Shown: one piece after another, positions 43,143 to 54,455 of the stretch
Position numbering within the stretch: the stretch's first letter is position 1
Layout of the letters: each line of letters opens with the position of its first letter
NCBI GenBank assembly: GCA_001606155.1
Contig: LODT01000029.1
Location: 1,054,001 to 1,118,000 of the forward strand
Source of the DNA: Tieghemostelium lacteum
Taxonomy: Eukaryota; Evosea; Eumycetozoa; Dictyosteliales; Raperosteliaceae
Direction: 5' to 3'
DNA: 64,000 nt
Notes under the pieces: generated by a model
Told to the model about the DNA's origin: nothing
Seen by the model: only the letters and a program-made list of their open reading frames with translations
Databases searched by the model: none
Program-made: the position numbers and the translations under genes

Positions 43143-46100
43143 TTATTTAGCTTCATACCAAGTTTTTGCATATCTACAATCAACGACTAAATCAATTAAT
43201 AAGGGTGTACTGAATGGAGTTGACATTAAAGACATTACTAGTTTTTTAGCTTCTTCAGCATGTTCTTCGGGACCCTCTAAAATGAGTTCATCATGAATTT
43301 GCATAATTAGCTGATAGCCCAATTCTTTTAATCTTTGGTTATCCTCAATGAGTAACATCGCTTTCATTGCAATGTCAGCAGCACCACCTTGAAGTGGAGT
43401 ATTAATAGAAGCACGTTCAGCATGATTTTTCATGCCTTTGAGGTTATTTTCAATATCTGGAAGTGGTCTATATCTACCCATAAGTGTACGTGTCCATTTA
43501 TGTCTATGTGCAGTTTCAATGGTATTTTTTTGCCACATTAACACCTCAGGACGATCTTCAAACCATCTATTTAAAGTCTCTTTAGCTTCCTTTAGTGATA
43601 CACCCCAATCTTTTGATAATCCCATTGCAGTTTTACCATAAGCAATTGAGAAATTAAGTGTTTTTGCTTTTCTTCTTTCTGATGCAAAAACATTTTTAAG
43701 TAAAGGTTTAGGGGGTTCACCATCACCGTCGTATTCTAATAAAACCTCACCCTTGTCAACTGCAGCTTTTACATGTGGATACATACCCATTGCAGTACGA
43801 CTATGAAAATCACCTCCAATTTTAAAAGCCTCAATCATTGATTTACAATTGGTAATATGAGCAAGTAGACGAAGTTCCAATTGACCATAATCAGCAACTA
43901 CGAGAGTATTACCAGGTTCACAATGAAATGCTTTTCTTATTTTATATCTATCCTTTTCGAGAGCTGGTTGGTTCTGTAGATTAGGTCTTCTAGATGACAA
44001 TCTACCAGTTTCTGTATTCACATTGATACTAGTATGCAAACGTGAATTCTTATCAGCTAGATTTTGAAGTGGTATTATAAATGTATTAATCAAAGTTCCT
44101 ATACTACCAACTTCCAATAGAGAACTAATAGCCATACATGCTTCTTTAGCTTGTTTTTCTCTTTCCACCAAATCTGTGATATCTTCCTTTTTCATTAGAA
44201 ATTCAAAAGCAGTACCAAATTTACCAGATTCTGGATTGGATCCTGCCAACTCACGTAGAGATGCGGAATCAACTGAAGGCCATCCATTAGCAGTTACAGA
44301 ACTATAAGGTAACCCCATGCCACGAATTATAAAACTTCTTTTCTTTTTTGCCTTTTTTGCACCAGGTTCGATATAACCCTCGGTATTCAAACATTCAAAA
44401 TCCTTCTCCAGAGACATCTCTTCCTTATTCTTTGAATTTACACATGGTGCAAATAGGAGCTGTTGAATTTGACTGTCAGAATCTATATTTATATTTTTAC
44501 AATCCGGATTGACGTTACAAACCCAATCATAGAATTTCTTTCGATTTTCTTCGATATCGATTTGAGCACGTTCTTGGAGAGTTTGTAGATAGGGAATGTC
44601 AATTTTCATACCACGTTTTTCCATTTCAGTTAGGAGATGTCCAAAAGGTCGGTAATAGAGATAGTAAAAGTCCCACATTGAACTTGTTGGAGATGTCCAT
44701 TCCATATCCTTTAGTTTCAAGTGAAGATCTTCTCGTAGTTTCCAAGTGACTTTAGCATCCATACTGGAATAGTCTATCCACTGTTTAAGGAACTTTCTTG
44801 ATCTTTGAAGATATTCTAATGGTGGTACAACAGTACCTTTACCTTCTTCACCGTCAGCCTTGATTTTCTTACTTCCAAATAAATCCTTAATTGAAATCTT
44901 GTGATCATTAAGAAGTTCTTTAGATAAAGATTCCAAAGAGTAACCACCACGATTGGCTCTAGCTGCATCCCATAGTCTTGCCATCTGAAGCGTATCACCA
45001 CCAAAACCTTTAACATTAATATCATGATTAGCAAGTACATGTCTATCAAATGCATAGTTATGCCAAACTTTCTGAATAGATTCATCTTCAAAATACTCTT
45101 TAAATATCTTTAAAATCTCTGAACCTTCTCTATCATTCATACAATCAACCCAAACAATAGGACCATTTCCAAAATTTAAATGTTCACCAACATAGATACT
45201 AAAACATATAACTCTACCATGACCAATTGGTGATTCTGTCTTTAGATCGATATCAACAACCTCAGTATCACAAGCATGAAACTCATTCTTTTCCAATCTT
45301 AATCTATCAACAACCTCTCTAGCTTTTATAATATCTCTAACTACAGTAACACCATCTGGTACAAATTCCATAAACTCTTCATCACTAATTGGTATATCTT
45401 CTATTGGAAATATACCATTACATTCTTCAATAGTCTTTAAAAATTCAACAATTACAGTTGGTTTTCTTTTTACACCAGTAGCTGTAGTTGTTGTTGTATC
45501 TTCTTGTACTTCTTCAATTGTACTACTTAAACCATTATTATTATAATTATTATTATTAATATTATTATTACTATTATTATTATTATCCAATGATTTTAAT
45601 TGAATTTTAATTTGTTCCTTTTTAAAAATTAATTTTGATTTATCCAAAGTTTCAATAATTGATTTAAACTGATATTTTTGTAAAAATTCTTTAAACTAAA
45701 AATATTTAGTTTAATATATAGAGTTTCTATTGTAATATATAAATGTACATACTTTAGATTTATCAATTGGATTAAATTGAATTTCATTGGTTGGTATTTG
45801 TAATGGTACATTATCATTTAGTTTAGCTAATTGATAGGATAATTGAGCCTGATCACGTAATGAAGTTAATAGATTGGCATGTTTTTGATTTTTAATTTCA
45901 TGTGAATGATCAAAGATATTTTGAAGATTACCAAATGACTGTACAAGAGCAGTAGCAGCCTTTGGACCAATACCAGGAACACCAGGTATATTATCAATTT
46001 TGTCACCAACCAATGATTGGTAGGTAACAAATAGTGATGGTGGTATACCGTATTTATGTGAAACATCACCTTCTTGATAGATTTTATTCTCTCTGAGTGA

Positions 46101-46750
46101 ATATACACTTATATTTCTATTGTCATTTACCAATTGCAAGAGATCCTTGTCATCAGATACCACAGTAACTCTATTACCATCATTAGAAGACTCTCTACAA
46201 TAAGTAGCAATTAAATCATCACATTCATAACCTTCTTGTGATGCAAATGCTATACCCATAGATTCAGTCAACATGGGAATCAATGGAAATTGTTCAAGTA
46301 ATTCCGGTGGTGTTGGTGATCTATTATTCTTGTATTCTGGATATATTTGATTTCTAAAAGTACTCTTTTTAGAATGATCAAAACACACTACCAAATTATC
46401 CGGTTTCATTTCTTTAATAATCTTTATCAATGACCTTGTAAATCCAAATAAAGCATTAACACCAGATTGACCAATACTAGTATTTACAGTTGATAAATAA
46501 CTCTTATAAGCTATCAATGTACCATCAATAATAACAGTATGTTTAATAGCATCTTCTTCCTTCTTTTCTCTTTTAGAAATATCTTCCCCTATCTTTTCTA
46601 AATTTTCAATTTCTATTTGTTTTAGTTTAATTTGTTTTTTTGATTTTATATTATATACAGTAGTTGTTTGTTGTTGCTCTTGTTGTTGATAATCAATATT
46701 AGTATTTGAAATTGGAGGTGATTCAATTGGTTGTGAAATAATATCATTAC

Positions 46751-46784
<34 letters not shown>

Positions 46785-47135
46785 GTTATTAGGATTGTTT
46801 GAAATGTTTGTAGATAGTAATGTAGGTTCACTAATTAGATTTCTTTTGGATACTGGACCCTCAAGATAAACCTTTTTGTTATTTGGTAACATTATAAATG
46901 GATCTTTAGATTTGATCTTTATTTTTACTTTTATCTTTTTATCATTGGATTGGGGTGGTGATAAAATAGAGTTTATATTATCAATGTTACTTTGATTTGC
47001 ATTGTTATGTATTGTATTACAAAAACTTCTAATTCCAATATTTCCAATAGTTGTAAATGCGTTATTATAATGGTTTATAGATTTATATGTTAAAATTGTC
47101 GATGAAGTCTTTAATAATGACTTTATTGTTATCAT
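43143..47135 (-). CDS. Family A DNA polymerase I with 5' nuclease, proofreading and polymerase domains, mitochondrial
   Basis: Exon 1 is 47135-45753 and exon 2 is 45695-43143. The 57-nt intron runs from AAA|GTATGT to TTTTAG in phase 0, giving 1311 residues. The N-terminus is basic and Ser/Thr-rich without acids (MITIKSLLKTSSTILTYKS), a mitochondrial presequence. Exon 1 encodes the FEN-like 5' nuclease (VIIDGTLIAYKSYLS; VVCFDHSKKSTFR; VVSDDKDLLQLV; VGDKIDNIPGVPGIGPKAA). Exon 2 has the DnaQ-type exonuclease (CDTEVVDIDL; WHNYAFDRHVL; YSSMDAKVTW) and polymerase motifs A (VVADYGQLELRLLAH), B (RRKAKTLNFSIAYG) and C (MQIHDELILE). All three activities look intact. It likely replicates or repairs mitochondrial DNA. 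Confidence 0.93.
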
Positions 47136-47298
47136 TTTGGTACCAAATTGGTAGGTAGCTAATCAATAAAAAATTAGTTTTGGAGAAATGAAGGAATAAT
47201 AGGCAATGATTTTGTAAAAATTTTTTTAAATTTATTTATTGTCGTTTTTACATACCCTTAGTCATACTTCAATCAATTAAATCAAAACACAGTGGAAA
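47136..47298. promoter_or_regulatory. Bidirectional spacer between two mitochondrial-protein genes
   Basis: These 163 bp separate the divergent starts of the mitochondrial DNA polymerase and the mS34 gene. The spacer has an A/T-rich core and a T-run at 47221-47228. A shared promoter is inferred from distance only. Confidence 0.5.
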
Positions 47299-47817
47299 AT
47301 GAGTAAAATAGTAACACCAGTAACAAAACATATATCAGAAGTATTTTCAAAGTTAGCCAAAAACAAAAAGAAGGGTAGCAATTTTATGGATATTTGTTTT
47401 TCACTGACTAATAGAGGAGTAGGTCACAAAATCACTAAAATTGGTTGGCAAGAACCAAACACCTATTGGACTGTTACAAAAGTTAAATTTGGTGAAAATA
47501 TAGTATGTACATTTCAATTAAAATATTGAGTGATTAGATTAAAATACAATTAGGATCATTAACCATTATGTGATCTATTATAAATCCTATTCGAATTCCA
47601 CTATAATTAGGGTACAAATACATCACTTAGAGGAAAAGCATGGGGATATTTAACATGGGGAGGTAAAACAGATCAGAAAATTAGAAAAGTTATTGATATT
47701 TATGAAAAGAAATGGTCAGCATTTCCATATATTAAACCAGTTATTATAGCAGATGAGAAACTAGTAGAATCAAATACAGAACAACCAAAAGAACAAGAAC
47801 AACAGAATACTCAATAA
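47299..47817 (+). CDS. mrps34: Mitochondrial small-subunit ribosomal protein mS34
   Basis: Exon 1 is 47299-47502 and exon 2 is 47611-47817. The 108-nt intron goes from ATA|GTATGT to AATTAG in phase 0, giving 136 residues. The unspliced frame stops early at 47529. Family marks are GVGHKITKIGWQEPNTYWTV, matching the mS34 pattern GLGRLVTR...EPCYWRLTRV, and in exon 2 RGKAWGYLTWGGKTDQKI, matching the GKAWGILTFKGKTES-type motif. The tail is rich in Glu and Gln. mS34 is a structural protein of the mitoribosome small subunit. It is divergent from the mitochondrial DNA polymerase gene. Confidence 0.85.
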
Positions 47818-48207
47818 TTTAATAATATATATATAAATAGAATACAATTGTCTAAATCAAATAGTTTTTAATTTTTTAGTATAAAAAGTATAATGTTTTG
47901 GGGAAAAAACACCAAACATTACTACAAAATGTAAATTGAATAATTAAACTATTTAGGTAATAGTAAATTTGAAACTAAGTTTACTGCTACATCAATAATG
48001 ATTTTGACTATTGTTGTTGTTGGGTTTTTTCTAAAAAACAGAATTCTCCACCCAATCAAAAAATCTGTCGCGACAATGTTTTTTATAAAAATTTTAGTTG
48101 GATATCTTTTTTTTTAGGTTTAAATTGTTTACAGTTGATAGGGGTTTTTTTTTTATGTATTTATAGATATTTATTTGTATTTTCATCAATGAAATATTAA
48201 AAATAGA
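47818..48207. other. Intergenic region upstream of the RhoGEF gene
   Basis: This is a 390-bp A/T-rich region. It contains a 10-bp perfect, CpG-containing palindrome TGTCGCGACA (about 48066-48075), which stands out in such A/T-rich DNA and may be a protein-binding site. I see no gene in it. Confidence 0.5.
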
Positions 48208-50584
48208 ATGTCACATTTATTACGACCACAATTAAAAAATGTGAAATCAGTATTCACAATGAACGCCAATCATAATATAAGTAATATTAGTGATGATCGT
48301 GTAAGAGAATATCTCAAAACCGAATTGCAGGTTAAACAGTGGATTGAAGAAGTACTTCAAATTAAGTTATCTGAAAATCTATATGAATCACTAAGGAATG
48401 GTGTTGCACTATGTCATGCAATAAACACAATCAAAGAAGGTATAGTACCAAAGATTATAGATAATCCCAAATCTAAAGACTTTCAGTATTGGGCGAATGT
48501 TGAATACTTTTTGATGGCTTTAGAGGATTTGGAAATACCAAAATATAAACATTTCCTACCAAATGATTTGTTTCAGGGACAGAATATGGTCAGAGTTATT
48601 ATGGCTGTTGTTGAAGTTGCCAAACTCTCAAAAACACCATTGAAACCTATAGCTGCAAGTGTTAGTGTACAATTACCTTCTGGTGAGAATCTAACCTATT
48701 TGAAATCATTATTATCAACTGTTAAAGATCCTTCAAAGACAAGTGTAGGACCAAAGAGAATGGGTACCAATGTTCTAAAAGCACAAATTGCCTTATTAGC
48801 TGGTCCAGATTTTGACAAGTGTGAAAAGGGTGTTTTAAGATTTCAATGTTTATGGAGGGGTTATAGAGAAAGAAAACTTTATAAGAAATTAAGTATGTAA
48901 ATTCATATATATATATATGTATTATAATAATGAAGAATATTAATATTTTTTTTATAAAATTATAGAAAGAGATATTGCACATAGAGAAAGAGTTGTAAAT
49001 GAAATATTAAAAACTGAAACTGATTATGTTGCAAATCTTACAATTTGTATAGATTATTATATGGAACCATTGAGTAAGGTACTCAGTAAGGATCAGATTA
49101 AAAATATATTTTCAGATTTGAAAATTATTAGAGATTTTGGTGTAAATATTCTCTCTTTGATGAATGAAAAAGTTGCCAATTGGAAAACTTATCAAAAAGT
49201 TGGTGATGCATTCATTAAAATTGCTGATGTTTTGAAAGTTTATACATCCTATGTTCAGAATTTCAATGTGGCATTAGAGAATATTAATGAAATTAAAAAA
49301 CAAAAGTCAGCCATTCAATGTCTGCAAGAATGTAGAGAGAATCCAAAAGTAAAAGGATTTGAACTCAGTGCATTCTTAATTATGCCAATTCAGAGAGTAC
49401 CAAGATACTCCATGTTACTAAGTGACTTGGTAAAACACACTGCTACTGATCATCCAGATTATCAATCTCTTGTAAAGTCAAATGAAAAGATGAAAACTAT
49501 CACTTCCTATCTAAATGAAAAAAAAAGAGAAGGTGAGAATTTGGTTAAATTCTCAGAGTTACAAGCTACTCTTATTGGTAAGGTACCACAGTTATTTACA
49601 CCTTCTAGAAGATTTATTAAAGAGGGTCAGTTCACTGGCTTGGATAAAAAGAAGTCAGTAGAGATGGTAATCTATCTCTTTAATGATACTATTGTCTATG
49701 GTAAACCCAGTAAGAATCTTATTGGTAATAATAATAATAGTAATCGTAAGGTTAAATATGTAGGTTCTTTTGATTTGATTCAAGTTAAATTGATTGATGA
49801 TTCAAAACCTACAGTTACATCATTCCACATTCAACAACAGACAATCAATGGTCTTTTAACTATCTCTGCAAAGACATTAGAAGAGAAAACTGAATGGATG
49901 AATGAAATTAATAGTCTTATAAAACTATTACAAGATAATCAAAAGAGTATTGAAATGAAATTGAATCCTCATTTGGCTGAACAACAACAACAACAACAAC
50001 AAAAACCAGTCGAAGAGATTAAATCTGTTGAAGAACAACTTCAAGAGAAGAAAATGAAAACAAATACCGTATCTTTAAATACATCTGTATCATTACCAAC
50101 ATCACCTTTACAATCACCACAATCACCTCAATCACCACCACAATCACCAACACAACCATCTCAACCACCCTCTCAAGATGAACATAGTTCAACACCAACA
50201 ACAACAACAACAAATGGTCAATCATTCATGTCAACATTATTTGGAAGTAAAAGAAAATCACAATCTCGTGGTGGTACATTATCAGCACCAACATCACCAC
50301 TTTCTTCATCACCCTCTTCTTCTAATGGTGAAGAAACACCAACATCACCTGTTAGTAGTAATAATCAATCAGCTGCCAAAAATAATAGACCTAAATCTCA
50401 TAAAAAAACAATCTCAAAAGATGATAGTGATATAGGAAAAGTTACTGATGAAGCCAATAGAGCTAGATCATCAACACAATCAAGACTTTCAAAATTAGCT
50501 GGTACTCTAACTTTTAGAAGAAAAAAGAATTCACCATTAGAATTACCAATTGATGAAGAACCAGATGTAAATAATAATAATAAT

Positions 50585-50624
<40 letters not shown>

Positions 50625-51175
50625 GTAATAATAATAATAGTTTAACTAGTTCAACAACAAATGAAACACCAAAAATTGTTATTGAAGATAATGAAAGTAA
50701 TTCATTAACTGCATCAACTAGTAATACATCAACACTAACAAATAGTACTGCTGGTGTAAATAACTTAAAATCTCTCTTTAATCAACCTAACCAACCACCA
50801 CCATCACCTAATAATCTTAGACATTCAGCATCACCAAAGAATAGACTATCAAGTGAAAAAAGAAATTCAGGTGGTCATAGCCCAACCCTACCACCACATA
50901 ATTCACAACACCAAAGTGAAAACACCACTACATCTTTAACTGATAGTATAAACGGAAATAATACACTATCAACAGAAACACTAAATTACATTGTAATGGA
51001 TAAATTATTGACATTTGAAGAAATTCAACAAAAGAAATCGGAATTGGATCCACTAAAATTGGAATGTTACCTCTCAAATGAGGAATTCCAAAAGATATTC
51101 GGAGTGGAAAGAGATACCTTTTATAGATATCCAAAATGGAAACAACAAAAAACTAAAATTGATAAAGGTCTATAG
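48208..51175 (+). CDS. RhoGEF with CH, IQ, DH, PH and villin headpiece domains
   Basis: Exon 1 is 48208-48892 and exon 2 is 48966-51175. The 73-nt intron goes from A|GTATGT to TTATAG in phase 1, giving 964 residues. Residues about 35-145 are a CH domain (VKQWIEEVLQIKLSENLYESL, GVALCHAINTIK). An IQ motif follows (RFQCLWRGYRERKLYKKL). The DH domain spans the splice junction (RERVVNEILKTETDYVANL; LSAFLIMPIQRVPRYSMLL, the core helix of RhoGEFs). A PH domain follows at about nt 49600-49930. After Pro/Ser- and Asn-rich linkers the last about 40 residues are a villin headpiece (ECYLSNEEFQKIFGVERD, FYRYPKWKQQKTK). The protein should activate a Rac/Rho GTPase at actin filaments. Confidence 0.9.
50570..50642 (+). 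repeat. AAT-repeat Asn tract in the RhoGEF gene
   Basis: A near-continuous AAT/AAC repeat encodes about 20 Asn in the linker between the PH domain and the headpiece. Confidence 0.85.
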
Positions 51176-52641
51176 AATAACCAAAACATAATAACAATCA
51201 CATAATAACTCTATTTAAATTAGCTACACTATTTAACAATAATTAATATAAAACAAATTAGAAATAAAAATAATAAAATATTATAATTCAGAATTTCTTG
51301 ATTTAACATTGTCTTTTCAAAACTAAAAAGAAAAGAAATCAGAATTGAATCTCTATTTTAAAACATATATAAATCGAAAAATTGATGAAATTTTAAGTTA
51401 GTGAAGATTATATTCATGAAACTTTTGGAAAACGAAATTCTCACATCCGCTTTATTCTGTGTTCTTACAGAAACTAGGAAATTCATCATGTATTAGATTC
51501 ATTGCATCGATCGATATGATATACCTAAGATTTTTTGAAAAATCTCAAAATATTTGCCAAAAAATTTTCTATTGTGATCAAAAAAAAAAATTTTTTTTTT
51601 TTTTTCCTAATCACATATAAAACAAAAAGCTATCACAGAGGACCCTTCTTCTCTTTGACTACTACACCGCCAAATTCCCCCGCACCGTAGGTGCATTTGT
51701 ATCATTACCATTACAATATTTAATTGTGTACCATTACTCTTATAATATTACAATTTAAAATATATATATATTACACCAAATTTCTCGTTTATTCTCCAAC
51801 AATACTATACCAAAAAAAAAATCATATAACCATTTTTTTATTAGTTTACTTGTAAAATACTTTATCTCAAAATCTTATACTTTTTTTTAACATATAGCCC
51901 AACTAGTTTGATCATAACATTACATCATTTATTTTTTATAATTGTACTATTTAAATATACACTATATTTTATTTCCTCACGTTTTTTTTAAATTATCTAT
52001 CTATCTATCTATCGCTCTCTTACACAGACAGAAAAAAAAAAAACACATCACACCTCACATCACTACCACTACAAACCCAACCCCTAGAGTCTTTATAAAT
52101 CAGCATCAATTACCAAATATAATTATAACCTTTTTGTTTAGCTTTTTTTGGTTTTCTTTAATTGATCAATTTTATTTGCGTAGTAAACTTATATATACAA
52201 CACCCCCACACTATACCACAGTCAATAATCATCTTCATCATTATCATCAACATCAAAAATTCAGTGCACCAATTATAATAATAATAATATTGTTTTTTAA
52301 CACCAATAATAATTACTATTACAACTTTTGTATTATTAAAAATTCTCGCTCTCTAGCACACAAAGTCAAACTTTTTTAAAAGTAACAGTATTCATCAACG
52401 TTTCAACTAAAAAAACACAGAGATATAAATAGTTAAGCTTCAAAACGTAAGTTCCAATTCATCAAAACACACCCCTCACCACTTTGCCAAACTACTCTTT
52501 TTTTTCACATTAAAAATCCATCAAAAAAAAAAAAAAAGAAATTGAGTCATACATGTGATTAGACTTTTTTTTTTACATCATCAACTCGATCATGTTGATT
52601 GTGATTTGATTTATTTATAGGAGGTCAACTATTATTGTAAC

Positions 52642-52718
52642 AGAATCTGTGAGCATGCTCACCAATCAGTAACAGTACTTTATAAGGGTTTTGTGAAAGT
52701 GTGATGTACACAGATTCT
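52642..52718. other. 77-nt stem-loop candidate with internal 14-bp palindrome
   Basis: AGAATCTGTG (52642-52651) and CACAGATTCT (52709-52718) are perfect 10-bp inverted repeats. They enclose a perfect 14-bp palindrome GTGAGCATGCTCAC (52649-52662) that overlaps the left arm by three bases. The stem and internal hairpin cannot both form fully, but the arrangement suggests a structured RNA or a pair of protein-binding sites. It is also slightly GC-richer than its surroundings. Confidence 0.45.
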
Positions 52719-52807
52719 AAATTTGAAACAATGATAGAATGCTCAGTATTAGTTAAATTTAATTTGTTTTTCTCCCTACACTCCACCCACACGCAAATTA
52801 ATTTTTA

Positions 52808-52982
52808 GTTGTGGTGTTTAAACCACAGTGTTTAAAAAGTGTGTGGGAGGTGAATGTGTTTGTGGGTTCTTTATGTTACACTATGATATGTTAGCCCTAT
52901 TTGATTGACAAAAATAAAACCACCACACTCAATATTTCAAAGAGACAAACACATTCACTTCTCCCACTAGAACAACACCACA
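52808..52982. other. Imperfect 175-nt fold-back hairpin
   Basis: The segment 52843-52872 and the segment 52939-52967 are inverted copies. They share an uninterrupted complementary core of 14 bases, GTGAATGTGTTTGT and its complement ACAAACACATTCAC, and flanking CTCCCAC/GTGGGAG. An outer weaker pair (GTTGTGGTGTT at 52808 and AACAACACCAC at 52971) extends the stem. The loop is about 65 nt. This could be a MITE remnant, a small-RNA precursor or a cruciform regulatory site. Confidence 0.5.
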
Positions 52983-53059
52983 TATATAATGATCAAATTC
53001 ATAAAAGCTCTACATACACACACTCTCACTATTTTCAAATTATATATCAACAATCATTA

Positions 53060-53097
53060 ACAGTGTGGCATCAAATAACACACTTAACCCCACACTG
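53060..53097. other. Short hairpin CAGTGTGG/CCACACTG
   Basis: CAGTGTGG near 53062 and CCACACTG near 53090 form a perfect 8-bp inverted pair around a loop of about 20 nt. It repeats the GTGTGG/CCACAC theme of the larger fold-back just upstream. Confidence 0.4.
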
Positions 53098-53702
53098 ACA
53101 TTCAATCAGTAGTAATTTTTTTAAAAACATCATAATATGCAAAGATATAACAATTTTTCATTTTTGATCACTTGTGTTTTTGTTTTTGATATCAAATTGT
53201 TGTTATTTTATTCACTTTTACTTCAAGTAGTTAATTTAAAAAAAAAAAAAAAAAAAAAGAAAGAAATTTATAAATAGAATTTTAAATTTAAATACATATA
53301 TATATATATAAATATTTCAATTTAAATTACTTGTCTTTGTTTTGTTTTGTTGTTTTCCTTTTTTTAAAATTTAATTATTTTGAAAAAATAATTTTGAAAA
53401 CAATAGATTGTTTACCCAATTATCTCTATAGATATATACATCACATTTCCTATTTTGATCATCACCTATCAAAATCAAATCACAAATCTTTAATCAAATT
53501 TGAAATCAACAAAAAATAATAATTTAACAACAATATTTGGGTATTTATTATTATAATTTTAATAATATTATTTTTCATATTTTAAATATTTATTTATTTG
53601 TATTATTACAAGAACAATTTCATTGGCATATATACTAATTAATTAATTAATTAAAATATTTATTATTTATAATTTAGTTAAAGTAACATTACAAATACAA
53701 TA

Positions 53703-54424
53703 ATGGAATTGAATACAGAGATTTATAATTCAATGTTGAGTGTTTATCCAACTGCAAACGGTAATTTTATATATTCCAATATGTTACCAACAGGACAAAC
53801 TGCCTATGCAACAAGCATTTATCCAAGTAATAATAACACAGGAACTGGACTATGCAATACTACACCAACAACACCACAATATTATATCAACCAAGCTTAT
53901 TCAATATCACCAACATTAACATCAGTAAAGGTATCTTCACCAATATCATCACCTTATACATCACCATTACCAATAAGTACTACCAACAACAACAACAACA
54001 ACAACACCACCAATAATCAATGTATCAATAGTAATATTAATAACAATGTTAGTCAATCATCTTGTTCAACCAACATTGAAATTTCATCATCAACCAATTC
54101 AATATATACATCACCACCAATGAATTCTGCAAATTGTTCACCAATGAAAACTAATAACAATAAGAGGGATAGAGATCAAATGTCACTTTCAGTACAATCA
54201 CCATCATCACAAACTAATTCACCAAGAAAATCAATAACATCATCTCCAACTTTAAAACCACAATCACCACCCACATCAGCATCAACAACACCAACATTTA
54301 ATTCTCTACCCGTTGGATTACCATCAAATGGTGTCGTACAACAACAACAACAACCACCACCACCACAACACCAAATGTACCCACAACAACAAAATTATGA
54401 AATTCATCATAATTTTCAAATGGT

Positions 54425-54455
<31 letters not shown>

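Larger units (their letters stand above)
51176..53702. other. 2.5-kb gene-free region upstream of the Myb gene
   Basis: No supported gene is present. Open frames at 51942-52379, 52901-53098 and 53331-53519 are low-complexity and do not look like proteins. The region holds an A/T hairpin around 51570-51620 (TGTGATC then A-run, T-run then ATCACA). It also has a small GC-rich hairpin GCACC-GTA-GGTGC at 51682-51694, a TCTA microsatellite near 51996-52012, and three stronger inverted structures at 52642-52982 and 53060-53097 described separately. Long A and T runs are frequent. The length suggests an extended promoter for the downstream transcription-factor gene. Confidence 0.55.

Noticed and set aside
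47560-47610. tRNA-like B-box string (TTCGAATTCC)
   Set aside because: No A-box or cloverleaf arms; it lies inside the mS34 intron.
51650-51700. GC-richer segment considered as a Pol III gene
   Set aside because: Only a 5-bp hairpin is present; no tRNA, 5S or snRNA landmarks were recognised.
51942-52379. Open frame of 145 codons in the Myb upstream region
   Set aside because: Low-complexity composition with TATC and polypyrimidine repeats, no domain pattern, and no in-frame support from neighbours.
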